A stretch of DNA of 18,102 nucleotides from contig CAWIVH010000007.1 of the NCBI GenBank assembly GCA_963839475.1, forward strand, positions 1 through 18,102, written 5' to 3'. A model generated the notes under the pieces. It was not told the origin of the DNA and searched no databases. It saw nothing but the letters and a program-made list of their open reading frames with translations. Both the position numbers and the translations under genes were made by a program. Position 1 is the stretch's first letter. Each line of letters begins with the position of its first letter. Below, piece after piece: positions 1 to 9,105 of the stretch. This stretch comes from CAWIVH01 sp963839475 (GTDB lineage Bacteria > Acidobacteriota > UBA6911).

Positions 1-66
1 CAGCAGTGGCGGTCAGTTCAGTGTTGAACATGACCCAGTTGCTGCGCCAGGTCCCGGACATATTCC

Positions 67-270
67 GTGGCCGCGGCGTTCTGGACCCTCGAATCCTTAA
101 CCTGGGCCGTGATGATGCTGTCCATGATGGGCGCCGGCGTCGCCTCGATCGATCATGATCCGCGGGTAATAGGCGCATGGTCCGGTGTGCTCAGCTCCCT
201 GACGGCCCTGGCCTGGGGCTGGCTCGATATGCGGGGCCGGCTGCCCGAACCCGAATCGGCGGCGGCATGA
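67..270 (+). CDS. Doubtful small membrane protein (67 aa)
   Basis: This open frame starts at GTG 67 and has no clear Shine-Dalgarno sequence. The predicted product has two hydrophobic, Trp/Met/Ala-rich stretches (about residues 5-27 and 34-52) joined by a short polar loop containing DHDPR, and a polar Pro/Glu/Ala tail. That pattern fits a two-helix membrane peptide. I do not recognise a family. In-frame stops lie just upstream (25-27 and 31-33), so it is not simply the end of a longer gene in this frame. It may be the relic of a larger membrane protein or a chance ORF. Nothing else coding is visible between 271 and 473. Confidence 0.22.
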   Translation: MAAAFWTLESLTWAVMMLSMMGAGVASIDHDPRVIGAWSGVLSSLTALAWGWLDMRGRLPEPESAAA

Positions 271-473
271 TTCATCCCGGTGCTGACCAGCTAGATCGCC
301 CCTCACCTTTGTCCATGTGGAACCGTAAGGGTGGGCCAAGTACCCCTGTTCATCAATGAGGCAACGCTTCAGGCGCATGCGAACAATGTGTCTTCGTTAT
401 TCTTCAATATGGTGCGCGCGCGATATCATGCTTGAAACGCACCCTACACTTTGGTGGCGAGATACACCGGAAC

Positions 474-2703
474 ATGAATAGATTTCTGATAGTTCTCATC
501 GTCGCCATCGTCAACACCGCCGGCACTGCGCCCCAATCTGTTAACGCCGAGGTCGCGCGCTGGGAGCGCAGGCGCAGCAGATAACCATTGTTCGACAACT
601 GGGGCGTTCCACATATCTACGGAAAAACCGATGCCGATGCGGTCTTCGGACTGATCTACGCGCAGGCCGAGGACGATTTCAACCGGGTAGAAACCAACTA
701 TCTCAATTCCTGGGCCGGCTGGCCGAAGCAGAAGGCGAATCGGCGATTTCCAAAGATTTGCGGATGAGACTATTCATCGATCCCGAAGATCTGAAGCATC
801 AATACGACGCAAGCCCGGCCTGGCTCAAGGCTCTGATGAACCCATGGGCGGATGGCCTCAACTACTATCTCCACAAACACACAAAGACAAAGCCCAGAGT
901 CATAAGCCACTTCGAGCCCTGGATGCCGCTGAGCTTTTCGGAAGGCAATATCGGCGGGGACATCGAACACGTGGATGTCCGCGCGCTTGAGGCTTTTTAC
1001 AGCAAGCCGCCCCTCAAACAGGCGGCGTCACTCGATCTATGCATGCCCGCCGAGCCGGGAGGATCGAATGGGATTGCCATTGCCCACGTACAGCGCGTCT
1101 GGCAAGGCCCTTCTCCTGATCAATCCGCACACATCGTTTTTCTTTCGCGCCGAAGCCCAGGTGGCCAGCGACGAAGACTGAACGCCTACGGGGCTGTAAC
1201 GTGGGGCCAGTTCTTTGTCTACCAGGGATTCAACGACCGGGTCGGGTGGATGCATACCTCGAGCGGCGTCGACAACATCGACGAATACCGCGAAACCATC
1301 GCGAGGCGGACAGACGGGTTGTACTACAGGTATGGAACGGAATGGCGTCCTGTCATCGCCCGCAAGATCCAGGTGCCATACAAAACCCCGACAGGCACGG
1401 CCCGGAAGGAGTTTACGATATTCCGCACGCATCACGGCCCTATCGTCCGTGCGGAAGCCATCGTTCCAGGTGCGCCGGCGAGTCTTCCTCCGGCGGCAGT
1501 GATGCACACCCATTGGATTCCACCTGGATCAGCATCCGCCTGATGCAGGAGCCGCTCAAGGCCCTGATCCAGTCATACACCCGCACCAAGGCGCACAACT
1601 ATGGCGAGTTCCGAAAAACCATGGACCTCCACACGAACTCCTCCAACAACACGATCTACGCCGACGCCGATGGAACCATCGCCTACTTTCACGCGAACTT
1701 CATCCCGAGGCGGGACCCGAAGTTCAACTGGAGCAAGCCCGTCGATGGCAGCGATCCGGCAACGGAGTGGGGGCCGCCGCTTTCGGTGGACGAAAGCCCT
1801 CTGGTGGTAAATCCGAAAAACGGCTGGCTCTACAATACGAACAACTGGCCTTATTCGGCTGCGGGAGCCGACAGTCCAAAACTGCGTGACTTTCCGAGCT
1901 ATGTGGAAGCGGGCGTGGAAAATCCACGCGGACTCCACGCCATTCGCGTCCTTTCCGGAAAGAAGGATTTCAGCCTCGACTCGCTCATTGCGGCAGCCTA
2001 TGACGGCTATCTGCCGGCTTTCGCAGACCTCATTCCCGTATTAATCCAGGCGTACGATGGAGCCCCACCTTCAAGCCCGCTGAAGACGAAATTGACCCGC
2101 CAGATCCAGGCTCTGCGCGCCTGGGACTTCCGTTGGTCGGCAGTGTCGGTGCCTACATCGCTTGCTGTGTTCTGGGGGGAGGAGATGTGGCGGCGATCCC
2201 GTCTCGACGCCAACGAAGAGAATACAACCTTGTATGATTTTATCCGCGACAAAACGTCGCCGGAGCGGAAGCTCGAGGCTCTGGCAGTCGCTTCGGACCA
2301 GATTGCCGCGGGTTTCGGCGGGTGGGATACGCCCTGGGGGGAGATCAACCGATTCCAGCGCCTCACCGGCGATATCGTCCAGCCCTTCAAAGACAACGGC
2401 CCGAGCATACCTGTGGGTTTCACGTCCTCTCGTTGGGGCTCACTAGCCTCCTTCGGCGCCCGCGCCCAGAACGGGACCCAAAAATGGTACGGCACCAGCG
2501 GTAACAGTTTCGTAGCCGTAGTGGAATTTGGAGAGAAAGTGCAAGCCCGGGCGATCACGGCCGGTGGCGAGAGCGGCGATCCGCGTTCGCCTCACTTCAA
2601 CGACCAGGCTATCCGTTACAGCACGGGCGACCTGCGTGAAGTATATTTTTATCGCGATCAGCTTCGGGGGCATATCGAGCGCTCTTATCATCCGGGCCAA
2701 TGA
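474..2703 (+). pseudogene. S45 penicillin acylase family protein, frameshifted pseudogene
   Basis: Pieces of one penicillin-amidase-family (S45, Ntn-hydrolase) protein lie in order across three frames. ATG 474 opens a signal-peptide-like start (MNRFLIVLIVAIVNTAGTA) that runs into TAA at 582. The DNWGVPHIYG motif follows at about 594-623, then an alpha-chain region from about 710. The probable autocatalytic nucleophile Ser (SNG, codon 1064-1066) begins the beta chain. The region around 1183-1250 matches the family's AYGAVTWGQ and GWMHTS segments, and the C-terminal half is open from about 1520 to the stop at 2703. I place frame changes near 569, 593, 709, 1085, 1176 and between 1452 and 1522. 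Members are periplasmic enzymes that cleave amides such as beta-lactam side chains or acyl-homoserine lactones. The substrate here is unknown and the enzyme is presumably inactive. The next gene starts 73 bp downstream. Confidence 0.87.
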
Positions 2704-2776
2704 AGGGTGCCTTTTTTCAGAACTTCGCTGCTCGTCACCGGGAAAACAGATGCCGTCTTCAGGCACATGAGGCGAA

Positions 2777-3667
2777 ATGAACGTGTATACACTTGCCGGA
2801 ATCCTCGCGATCCTGTTCTGGAGCTCCAACGTGGCTTTTTCGCGAAGCCTGACCGAGCAGCTTGGGGTGCTGACATCCGGGGCGATCATGTTCACGACCG
2901 CAGGGGTCTTGTCCCTGGCTTATCAATACCTGGCAATGGGGAAAGTGAGTATGCCAGGCCTCGGCTCACGGCATTACGTATTCGGCTGCGGTGCCTTGTT
3001 TGTAACCAACGTGGTAGCTCTGCAGTTGGCGATCGGGCTGGCGGCCACTCGCGCAGAAACCATCGCGGTCGGCTTGATAAATTATCTCTGGCCGGCTTTC
3101 AGCCTGGTCCTGGCCCCGGTCTTCTTTGAAAAGAAAGTCCGATGGTTTTTGCCCGCGGGCATATTGCTGGCCTTGGGAGGAATGTATTTTGTCTCCATCC
3201 AAGCGGGAAAGCCGGGATTGAGCGAACTCCGGACAAATCCAGCCGCACTTGCCGCTTACGGGTTCGCATTGCTGGCGGCCGTAACCTGGGGGTTTTACTC
3301 CAACTTGAGCCGCAAATGGGGCGGCGCCCAGGATGGCAGTTCCATTCCGTTCTTCCTGCTGGTCTCGGGATTGTTGATGGGGGTGCTGCGCCTGTTCAGG
3401 CCGGAACGGATGATGCCCGGGCCGGCCGTGCTCCTCGAGATGGCTTATGTAGTCCTCTTCCCGATCATCTTCGCCTTCATCTTTTGGGACCTGGCCATGC
3501 GCAAGGGCAGGATGATTCTGGTGGTATCGCTTTCTTATTTCATCCCCCTGTTTTCGACCTGGATCTCATGTGTGCGCCTGGGCGTCTCGCCGGGCCGCAC
3601 GCTGTGGATCGGCACGGGATTGATTATCACCGGCGCCTTCGTGTGCAAAGCCGCAGTCAGCGAGTAG
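2777..3667 (+). CDS. yddG: YddG-like DMT/EamA family transporter
   Basis: This 296-residue, very hydrophobic protein has about ten predicted membrane helices in two EamA-like repeats, the usual architecture and length of drug/metabolite transporters. The NYLWP motif at residues 102-106 and the surrounding AxTRAETIAVGLINYLWP pattern match the YddG branch, whose E. coli member exports aromatic amino acids across the inner membrane. The start at ATG 2777 has GAGG four bases upstream. The gene is intact and follows the broken acylase by 73 bp in the same direction. A tail of stem-loops lies about 100 bp after its stop. Assignment to the DMT superfamily is firm. Aromatic amino acids as substrate are inferred from YddG similarity, and another amino acid or metabolite is possible. 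Confidence 0.86.
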   Translation: MNVYTLAGILAILFWSSNVAFSRSLTEQLGVLTSGAIMFTTAGVLSLAYQYLAMGKVSMPGLGSRHYVFGCGALFVTNVVALQLAIGLAATRAETIAVGLINYLWPAFSLVLAPVFFEKKVRWFLPAGILLALGGMYFVSIQAGKPGLSELRTNPAALAAYGFALLAAVTWGFYSNLSRKWGGAQDGSSIPFFLLVSGLLMGVLRLFRPERMMPGPAVLLEMAYVVLFPIIFAFIFWDLAMRKGRMILVVSLSYFIPLFSTWISCVRLGVSPGRTLWIGTGLIITGAFVCKAAVSE

Positions 3668-4024
3668 CATTCAGGCCTTTATCTTCGGTTGCCGCATAAT
3701 CGCACTCGGGCTTTCCGGCTTCTGCGCCGTTTCTTCCAGGGCCCTGAGTCAGACGCACTGCGTATAGTTTTGCTAAACGCAAAGGTATTGGCGTTTGGAC
3801 GCCATAGGAAAAAATGAAGACCGGTTCTCCCGAATTGAAAAAAATCATGGTAATTTTTCCTACACGGCTCCTTGCTTCCATTCCCCACTGCGGGAAACAA
3901 CTGGCGACATTTCCCTGCTCTCCTGGCAAGGAAAGCAATTACAGGCGGCAAAAGGCGCCCGGCACAAAGCGGTTTCCGCATGACCCTGTGCCACAGAGCG
4001 GAGCCGGGTTGGGAGGGACATGAG
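3668..4024. other. Intergenic stretch with two tandem stem-loops
   Basis: I see no convincing gene in this 357-bp stretch. It holds two adjacent short inverted repeats: TTTGC/GCAAA with a 5-nt loop at 3769-3783, and TGGCGT/ACGCCA with a 4-nt TTGG loop at 3789-3804. An A-rich patch (3809-3850) follows. Neither stem is followed by a T-run on the plus strand, so they are not textbook intrinsic terminators of the upstream transporter gene. Short open frames here show no recognisable protein. Confidence 0.4.
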
Positions 4025-4369
4025 GTGAGTTCTGGAATTACGGTCAGATCGGTCGATGGTATTCGTGTGGTTGATGTTGCGGGAAACATCGTGATGGGGA
4101 ATACAAGCAAGGCCCTGCGCGATGCGGTTGCGGACCTTCTGAAGGACGACGCGCGCAAAATCATCCTGAATCTTGGCAACGTGCGCTACATCGACAGCTC
4201 CGGAATCGGTGAGCTGGTGCGGGTTTCGACCTTGTCGAGGGATCAGGGCATAAGTCTTAAGCTATCCGCCGTACCCAAGCGCATAAAGGACCTGATGCGA
4301 CTTTCAGGCATCGCCGCAATGTTTGAATCATTTGAAGACGAGGCAGCGGCTGTGGCCAGCTTTCTATGA
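4025..4369 (+). CDS. STAS-domain anti-sigma factor antagonist
   Basis: This 114-residue protein has the size and pattern of a single STAS domain (SpoIIAA/RsbV type). It contains a beta-strand start (GITVRSVDGIRVVDVAG), the phosphorylation loop YIDSSGIGEL with DSSG at residues 57-60, and the late LSGIAAMFESFEDEAAA segment. In this family a dephosphorylated antagonist binds an anti-sigma or switch-kinase protein and frees a sigma factor, while phosphorylation of a Ser in DSSG inactivates it. I chose GTG 4025 because GGGAGG at 4011-4016 lies 8 bases upstream and the STAS fold begins at once. The frame is open further upstream but has no domain content. No partner kinase or phosphatase is adjacent, so its pathway cannot be named. 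It converges on the thioesterase gene with a 12-bp gap. Confidence 0.88.
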   Translation: MSSGITVRSVDGIRVVDVAGNIVMGNTSKALRDAVADLLKDDARKIILNLGNVRYIDSSGIGELVRVSTLSRDQGISLKLSAVPKRIKDLMRLSGIAAMFESFEDEAAAVASFL

Positions 4370-4381
4370 AATCAGCAGGTC

Positions 4382-4915
4382 TCAGGGCGCTTGGCTTTTG
4401 GATTTGGGTGTCGGAAAGTCGAAAACCAGACATGTAGTGGATCCGGTTGCGTAAATTGTCCCGTTCACATCGGTCACTTTGCCCTCGGCCGTGGCTACCT
4501 GTATGCCGGAGGAGATCACCTTGCCTTCAGCCACGATCTCCCCAGTGTGCTCGAATACCGGTTTGAGAAAGTTCACTTTGATCTCGAGTGTCATGTAGCC
4601 CTTGCCCGCGGTCAACGTGGTGTGAACGGCGGCTGACATTACAGAATCAAGAAGCGTGGCCAGGATGCCGCCGTGCACGCAACCCATAGGGTTGTAATGG
4701 CACTCCTGGGGCTGCAGTGTCATCGTAAACCTTCCCTCCCCGACGTCGAACAGATCCATGCCCAGGAGTTTGCCGAAAGGCGGTTCGGGGATTTCCCCTC
4801 GCCTCATTGCTTTGAAAAAATCCGTCCCGGACATTTTTCTCGCCTGCCTTTTCGCATCCGAAGGATCGTCCCAAGTAATGACTCGGCTCCGTTCAGGATG
4901 ATATTCCTCGGCCAT
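4382..4915 (-). CDS. PaaI-type hotdog-fold thioesterase
   Basis: This 177-residue protein has the hotdog thioesterase signature NPMGCVHGG at residues 75-83, followed by a helix with Asp90 (ATLLDSVMSAAVHT). The long central strands include MTLEIKVNFLKPV and a C-terminal GTIYATGSTTC segment. PaaI/4HBT-family enzymes hydrolyse acyl-CoA thioesters in the cytoplasm, and the acyl group here is unknown. I prefer ATG 4915 because the product then opens with MAEEYHPER and a TWDDP motif, typical of this subfamily, and a G-run precedes it. An in-frame ATG at 4975 would add 20 residues with no domain content. The gene is convergent with the STAS gene, with no obvious operon partner on its own strand. Confidence 0.85.
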   Translation of the reverse strand: MAEEYHPERSRVITWDDPSDAKRQARKMSGTDFFKAMRRGEIPEPPFGKLLGMDLFDVGEGRFTMTLQPQECHYNPMGCVHGGILATLLDSVMSAAVHTTLTAGKGYMTLEIKVNFLKPVFEHTGEIVAEGKVISSGIQVATAEGKVTDVNGTIYATGSTTCLVFDFPTPKSKSQAP

Positions 4916-5177
4916 AGGCCCCCCCCATGAAATGCTGGCCCGCGCTCGGTGAGCTGGCCTTGTGGATTCCGGCATAAGCCGCTCATAAAATGATACGCAG
5001 TCGGAGGGGGATTTGCCATCAGGAGAAAAGGGCTGCAGGCATCTCGACTCGCCAGGCTCCTGCTTTTCCTGTTAACCTTCCCGGCCGGCGCCGAAATCAG
5101 ATTGCTCTGGTTTTTCTCTTATGGCAAGGTGCTGCACGGGGGAATCATCCTGCCGTAATGACGAATAGGAATCGAAC

Positions 5178-6755
5178 ATGCAACTTTGGGCTGGAAATCT
5201 GGCAATATTCGCAATTTTCGCAAGCGGTTTGCAGGCAGCAACCTTAAGCGTGAAAGACTACGGGGCGACAGGGGACGGCAAAACACTCGACAGCCCCGCC
5301 ATCAACAAGGCGATTGAGGCAGCCGCGACGGCAGGAGGCGGAACCGTGTTCTTTCCGGCGGGAACCTACGTCTCCGGCTCGATCAGGCTCAAAAACCACA
5401 TTACTCTGCAATTGGAAAGTGGCGCGGTCCTGGAGGCATCAGCCGACGGCGCAACGTATGACCCGCCGGAGCCGAACGAATCGAACAAATACCAGGATTT
5501 CGGCCACAGCCATTGGCATAACAGCCTGATCTGGGGCGAAGGCCTGGAGGACGTCGCGATCCTGGGCTCCGGTTTGATCAACGGAAAAGGGCTCGCGCGC
5601 GGTGAACGCCAACAGGGCGGCAACAAGGCCATTGCCCTGAAGCTTTGCCGCAATGTCACTCTGCGCGACTTTGCGATTCTCAATGGAGGGCATTTCGGCA
5701 TCCTGGCCACCGGCGTCGAGAGCCTCACCATCGACAACCTCCGGATCGATACCAATCGGGACGGTATAGATATCGACTCCTGCCGCAACGTCCGCATTTC
5801 GAATGTCAGCGTCAATTCGCCCAACGACGATGCCATCGTGCTGAAAACTTCGCACGCGCTGGGCTACGCCAAATCCACCGAGAATGTGACCATCACCAAC
5901 AGCCTCGTGAGCGGCTACGACATCGGCTCGCTGCTGGACGGCACCTGCAAACGCAATGTAACCCGGGCTCCGGATCGTGATGGACCCACCGGCCGGATCA
6001 AGCTGGGCACTGAATCGGAAGGCGACTTCCGCAATATTACTATCTCCAACGTCGTTTTCGATCGTTCTCGCGGGCTCGCCCTCGAATCAGTCGATGGCAG
6101 CCACATCGAGGATATAGCCATTACCAATCTCACGATGCGCGATGTATCCAATGCCCCGATTTTTCTGCGGCTTGGCTCGCGCATGAGGGCCCCGGAGGGA
6201 ACCCCGGTTGGCGCCATCCGGCGTGTCCGCATCAGTCATGTGATCGCCTCCGACGTCGACCCGCGCTACGGATCGATTCTGAGCGGCATCCCGGGCTATC
6301 CGATTGAAGATGTCCAGCTCAGCCACATTACCATCCAGTACAGGGGCGGACTGACCCTGGATCATGTGGCGAAGCAGCCGGCCGATCTGGTCAACACATT
6401 CTTTTTTCGCGCACAGGGCGGAGTACCGCCGCGCGAGCCCTATGCCACGCCCGAGCGCGAAAAGGAGTATCCCGAGCCCTCCATGTTCGGTCTTTTGCCG
6501 GCATATGGATTCTTCATCCGTCACGCCAAGGGTATCGAGTTGGACCATGTCCGGATCAGTTACGCGAAGGAAGACCTGCGGCCAGCATTTGTCCTGGAAG
6601 ACATCGAGGGCATCGAATTGCTCGATGTTACTGCCCGGAAGGCTCCAGGCGCCCTCGGCATGCGATTGAAAGATTTGCGAGGCTTTGTCGTCCGAGGCTC
6701 AACCATTGCGCCAGACGGCAGACTGGAACAGATCGGTGAGAAAGAAATAAGATAA
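5178..6755 (+). CDS. Secreted glycoside hydrolase family 28 (polygalacturonase-like)
   Basis: This 525-residue protein has a signal peptide (residues 1-20, cleavage near GLQA-ATL) and a right-handed beta-helix. It begins with the pectate-lyase-superfamily opening VKDYGATGDGKTLDSPAINKAI (split here as VKDYGATGDG then KTLDSPAINKAI). The GH28 catalytic set is recognisable: NRDGID at 193-198, NDD at 216-218 and RIKLGTES at 263-270, standing for the NTD, DD and RIK motifs. Members hydrolyse galacturonic or rhamnogalacturonic linkages in pectin by inversion, outside the cytoplasm. The active-site histidine motif (usually GHG) is replaced by a less typical SHALGY region at 225-230, so the exact specificity is open. 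The start has AGGA 7 bases upstream. The gene converges on the S9 peptidase gene (16-bp gap), and the rhamnose transporter gene nearby fits a pectin role. Confidence 0.9.
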   Translation: MQLWAGNLAIFAIFASGLQAATLSVKDYGATGDGKTLDSPAINKAIEAAATAGGGTVFFPAGTYVSGSIRLKNHITLQLESGAVLEASADGATYDPPEPNESNKYQDFGHSHWHNSLIWGEGLEDVAILGSGLINGKGLARGERQQGGNKAIALKLCRNVTLRDFAILNGGHFGILATGVESLTIDNLRIDTNRDGIDIDSCRNVRISNVSVNSPNDDAIVLKTSHALGYAKSTENVTITNSLVSGYDIGSLLDGTCKRNVTRAPDRDGPTGRIKLGTESEGDFRNITISNVVFDRSRGLALESVDGSHIEDIAITNLTMRDVSNAPIFLRLGSRMRAPEGTPVGAIRRVRISHVIASDVDPRYGSILSGIPGYPIEDVQLSHITIQYRGGLTLDHVAKQPADLVNTFFFRAQGGVPPREPYATPEREKEYPEPSMFGLLPAYGFFIRHAKGIELDHVRISYAKEDLRPAFVLEDIEGIELLDVTARKAPGALGMRLKDLRGFVVRGSTIAPDGRLEQIGEKEIR

Positions 6756-6771
6756 ATCGCCAGGCCAATCA

Positions 6772-8958
6772 TTATTTGTGCGGCGCACGGTCGCTGACAG
6801 AGGGGCTATGGCGCAAGACTCGGTCGAAATAGTCGCCGGCCGCGGCGATCACTTTGAGCCAGTTGCGCCACAGGAGAAAATCGTGGATATCGTCGGGAAC
6901 CACGAGTTCCTCGACTGTCACTCCCTTTTCGGTGAGGCGCTGCTTCAGATCGACGGTCTGGTGGAACTCAACGTTGCGATCATCGTCCGCGTGAATGAGC
7001 AGTACAGGCGATTTCCAGGTGGGCACCGCCGAAATTGGAGATGATTCATACCTTACCCGAGCCGCTTCCCGGAGGTCGCGTTCGGTGATGCCGTCGCCCG
7101 CCAGGGCGGATTTCAGGTCGGGCGCCTGCGCACCCTGACGATCCCAATTGTGGACCCCGTGGATATCGACGCCGGCGGCAAAAATGTCCGAGTTGCGTCC
7201 GAGTGCAAGCGCGGTCAGGTAACCCCCGTAAGAACCTCCCCAGATGCCGATCTGTTTCGGATTTACGTCGTTGCGCCCAAGCAGGTACCTTCCTGCCGCG
7301 ACCACATCCTGATATTCAGCGGCGCCACGTGCGCCGCCTCGTTCGGGGTTTTGAAACGCAAATCCGTACCCGATCCCCAGCCGGTAGTTCAGGGACAAGA
7401 CGATGTAGCCACGGCTGGCCAGAAGCTGGTTCGCCGCGTAGTCGTTGGCGTAGTAATACATGTAATGCCAGCCCAGAAGCATCTGCCGCGGCGGGCCGCC
7501 ATGGACATAAACCAGCGCCGGCCGCCGGGTCTCGCCTTCCGGCGACCTGAACAGCTGCCCGTGCACCTCCATTCCGTCGCCCGACCGGATGACGACCGGT
7601 TCCGGGGTGATGAGGGATGACGCGGGAAAGCCGGATGGAAGACGATCGGAAGCCAGGATGATCGGCGTGCCGCCTTCAAAGGGAATCACCGCAGGCAACC
7701 CGGGCCGCTGTGCGTCGGAGGAGAAATGCACAACGTACCTGCCGTCGGCCGTCACGAGAGGACTCCACTCGATGCCGCGCCCGGATGTAAGCGCCGCTGG
7801 TTTTGCCGCGTCCACGGGGACCTTGAAAAGGTGCCGCCGGTCGATATCGTTCACGTCGATGCCGGTGTTTGCGTTGAAGACCACAAAACGGCGGTCAGGG
7901 GACATGCCGGTGTATTCGACCATGAATTTGCCGGGGGTCAGCAGCATCGCCGCGCCGCCACCGACCGGCACCGAGTAGAGGTGCGGCCAGCCGTCCTGAT
8001 ACGACAGAAACACGAGTCGGTTACCCGCCGCCCAATTCAGGTTTGCTCCGCCCCGAACCCTCGGAAACGAGTCCGCGAGGGCCCCGCCGCTCTTCCAGAC
8101 TTCGCGTGCGCCGCCCGTCGCCGGATCGCCAATCCAGATGGCCCATGGAGCCGGTTGCGGCGCCAATGGTGAACGCGGCACCCCGCCGCGACCGGGCTGA
8201 CGTATAAATGCAATGGAGGATCCGTCAGGTGACCAGACCGGCAGCGCATCCCGCGAGGTCGAGGGCGCAAGATAGCGAACCGGTCGATCGCTCCCTTCGA
8301 ATATGCCGATGAAGCTGTGATCTTCCCGATTTGAGACAAAGGCGAGCGTCTTCCCGTCAGGGGACCATGCCGGCGACTCGCTGGTGCCTTTCGAATAAAA
8401 AGCCTGCTCTGCAGGCTTCGACCCATCGATGGGCGCGAGCCAGATCCGATGCTCCCTCGTAAAAGCTACGCGCCTGGTCTTCGGCGCCACCACTGGCCCG
8501 TCACCATCTCCCAGCAGTGCCGGCGCGCCGCCCGCGACCGGCACGGACCAGACCTGCATCCTCGGTTGCACAGAGCTGCTCCCGGGATTCGGCATGGCGT
8601 TGCCTTCCGCCGGCCAGTTTGATCCGTGATCACCGCCCCGAACGTAGACGACGGTTTTGCCATCATCGGAAAATGACAGGTTCGTGAGCTCCTGCCCGTC
8701 GTCGTTGGCATAGGGTGTTATGCGGCGCGACTTGAATTCAGGTCCCTCCGCAAGATAGATATTGCGCACCCCCTGCTCGTTGAATGTCCACGCGATGGTC
8801 GAGCCCACAGGTGATACCACAAGCGCATCCGGGAACGGAGGGCTCAACAAAGTCTCGAGATCCAGGTTCCGGCCTTGCGCGCTGATGGAATATATGATTC
8901 CGGCGCAGCCAATGATGGCCGCACTCACCAGAACGACAGCTGTACCACAGCGCAGCAT
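6772..8958 (-). CDS. Exported S9 family (prolyl oligopeptidase/DPP4-like) peptidase
   Basis: This 728-residue protein has the two-part S9 layout. The N-terminal half is a WD40/TolB-like beta-propeller with repeated SPDG and SDDG motifs (for example WSPDGKTLAF and WSPDGSSIAF), and the C-terminal half is an alpha/beta-hydrolase domain. The catalytic triad is visible: Ser576 in GGSYGG, Asp660 in HADDDRNV and His692 in DDIHDF. The N-terminus is a hydrophobic export signal. IIGC at residues 15-18 resembles a lipobox, so a lipoprotein is possible. The family cleaves short peptides, often after proline, in the periplasm or on the cell surface. I chose ATG 8958 because GGGAG lies 8 bases upstream; an in-frame TTG at 8976 is the alternative. 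It lies 147 bp after the rhaT stop on the same strand and may share its transcript. Confidence 0.92.
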   Translation of the reverse strand: MLRCGTAVVLVSAAIIGCAGIIYSISAQGRNLDLETLLSPPFPDALVVSPVGSTIAWTFNEQGVRNIYLAEGPEFKSRRITPYANDDGQELTNLSFSDDGKTVVYVRGGDHGSNWPAEGNAMPNPGSSSVQPRMQVWSVPVAGGAPALLGDGDGPVVAPKTRRVAFTREHRIWLAPIDGSKPAEQAFYSKGTSESPAWSPDGKTLAFVSNREDHSFIGIFEGSDRPVRYLAPSTSRDALPVWSPDGSSIAFIRQPGRGGVPRSPLAPQPAPWAIWIGDPATGGAREVWKSGGALADSFPRVRGGANLNWAAGNRLVFLSYQDGWPHLYSVPVGGGAAMLLTPGKFMVEYTGMSPDRRFVVFNANTGIDVNDIDRRHLFKVPVDAAKPAALTSGRGIEWSPLVTADGRYVVHFSSDAQRPGLPAVIPFEGGTPIILASDRLPSGFPASSLITPEPVVIRSGDGMEVHGQLFRSPEGETRRPALVYVHGGPPRQMLLGWHYMYYYANDYAANQLLASRGYIVLSLNYRLGIGYGFAFQNPERGGARGAAEYQDVVAAGRYLLGRNDVNPKQIGIWGGSYGGYLTALALGRNSDIFAAGVDIHGVHNWDRQGAQAPDLKSALAGDGITERDLREAARVRYESSPISAVPTWKSPVLLIHADDDRNVEFHQTVDLKQRLTEKGVTVEELVVPDDIHDFLLWRNWLKVIAAAGDYFDRVLRHSPSVSDRAPHK

Positions 8959-9105
8959 AAGAAGTTCTCCCAACAAAAATCAGCGGATCAGGCGCAATAC
9001 AACATAGGGCGCCTGGCGGGCGAATTCCGGATAAAATGTCCCGTTGCCCGCGGGTCCAGCGCCTCGATAAAATATACTGGCGGATGTTCGTGGAATAATG
9101 ATCGC

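Noticed and set aside
3872..4024. Extended start of the STAS protein
   Set aside because: The extra residues show no STAS pattern; GTG 4025 has an ideal ribosome site and the fold starts there.
5366..5855. Minus-strand open frames opposite the GH28 gene
   Set aside because: They show no domain or ribosome site and are explained by the codon bias of the intact GH28 gene.
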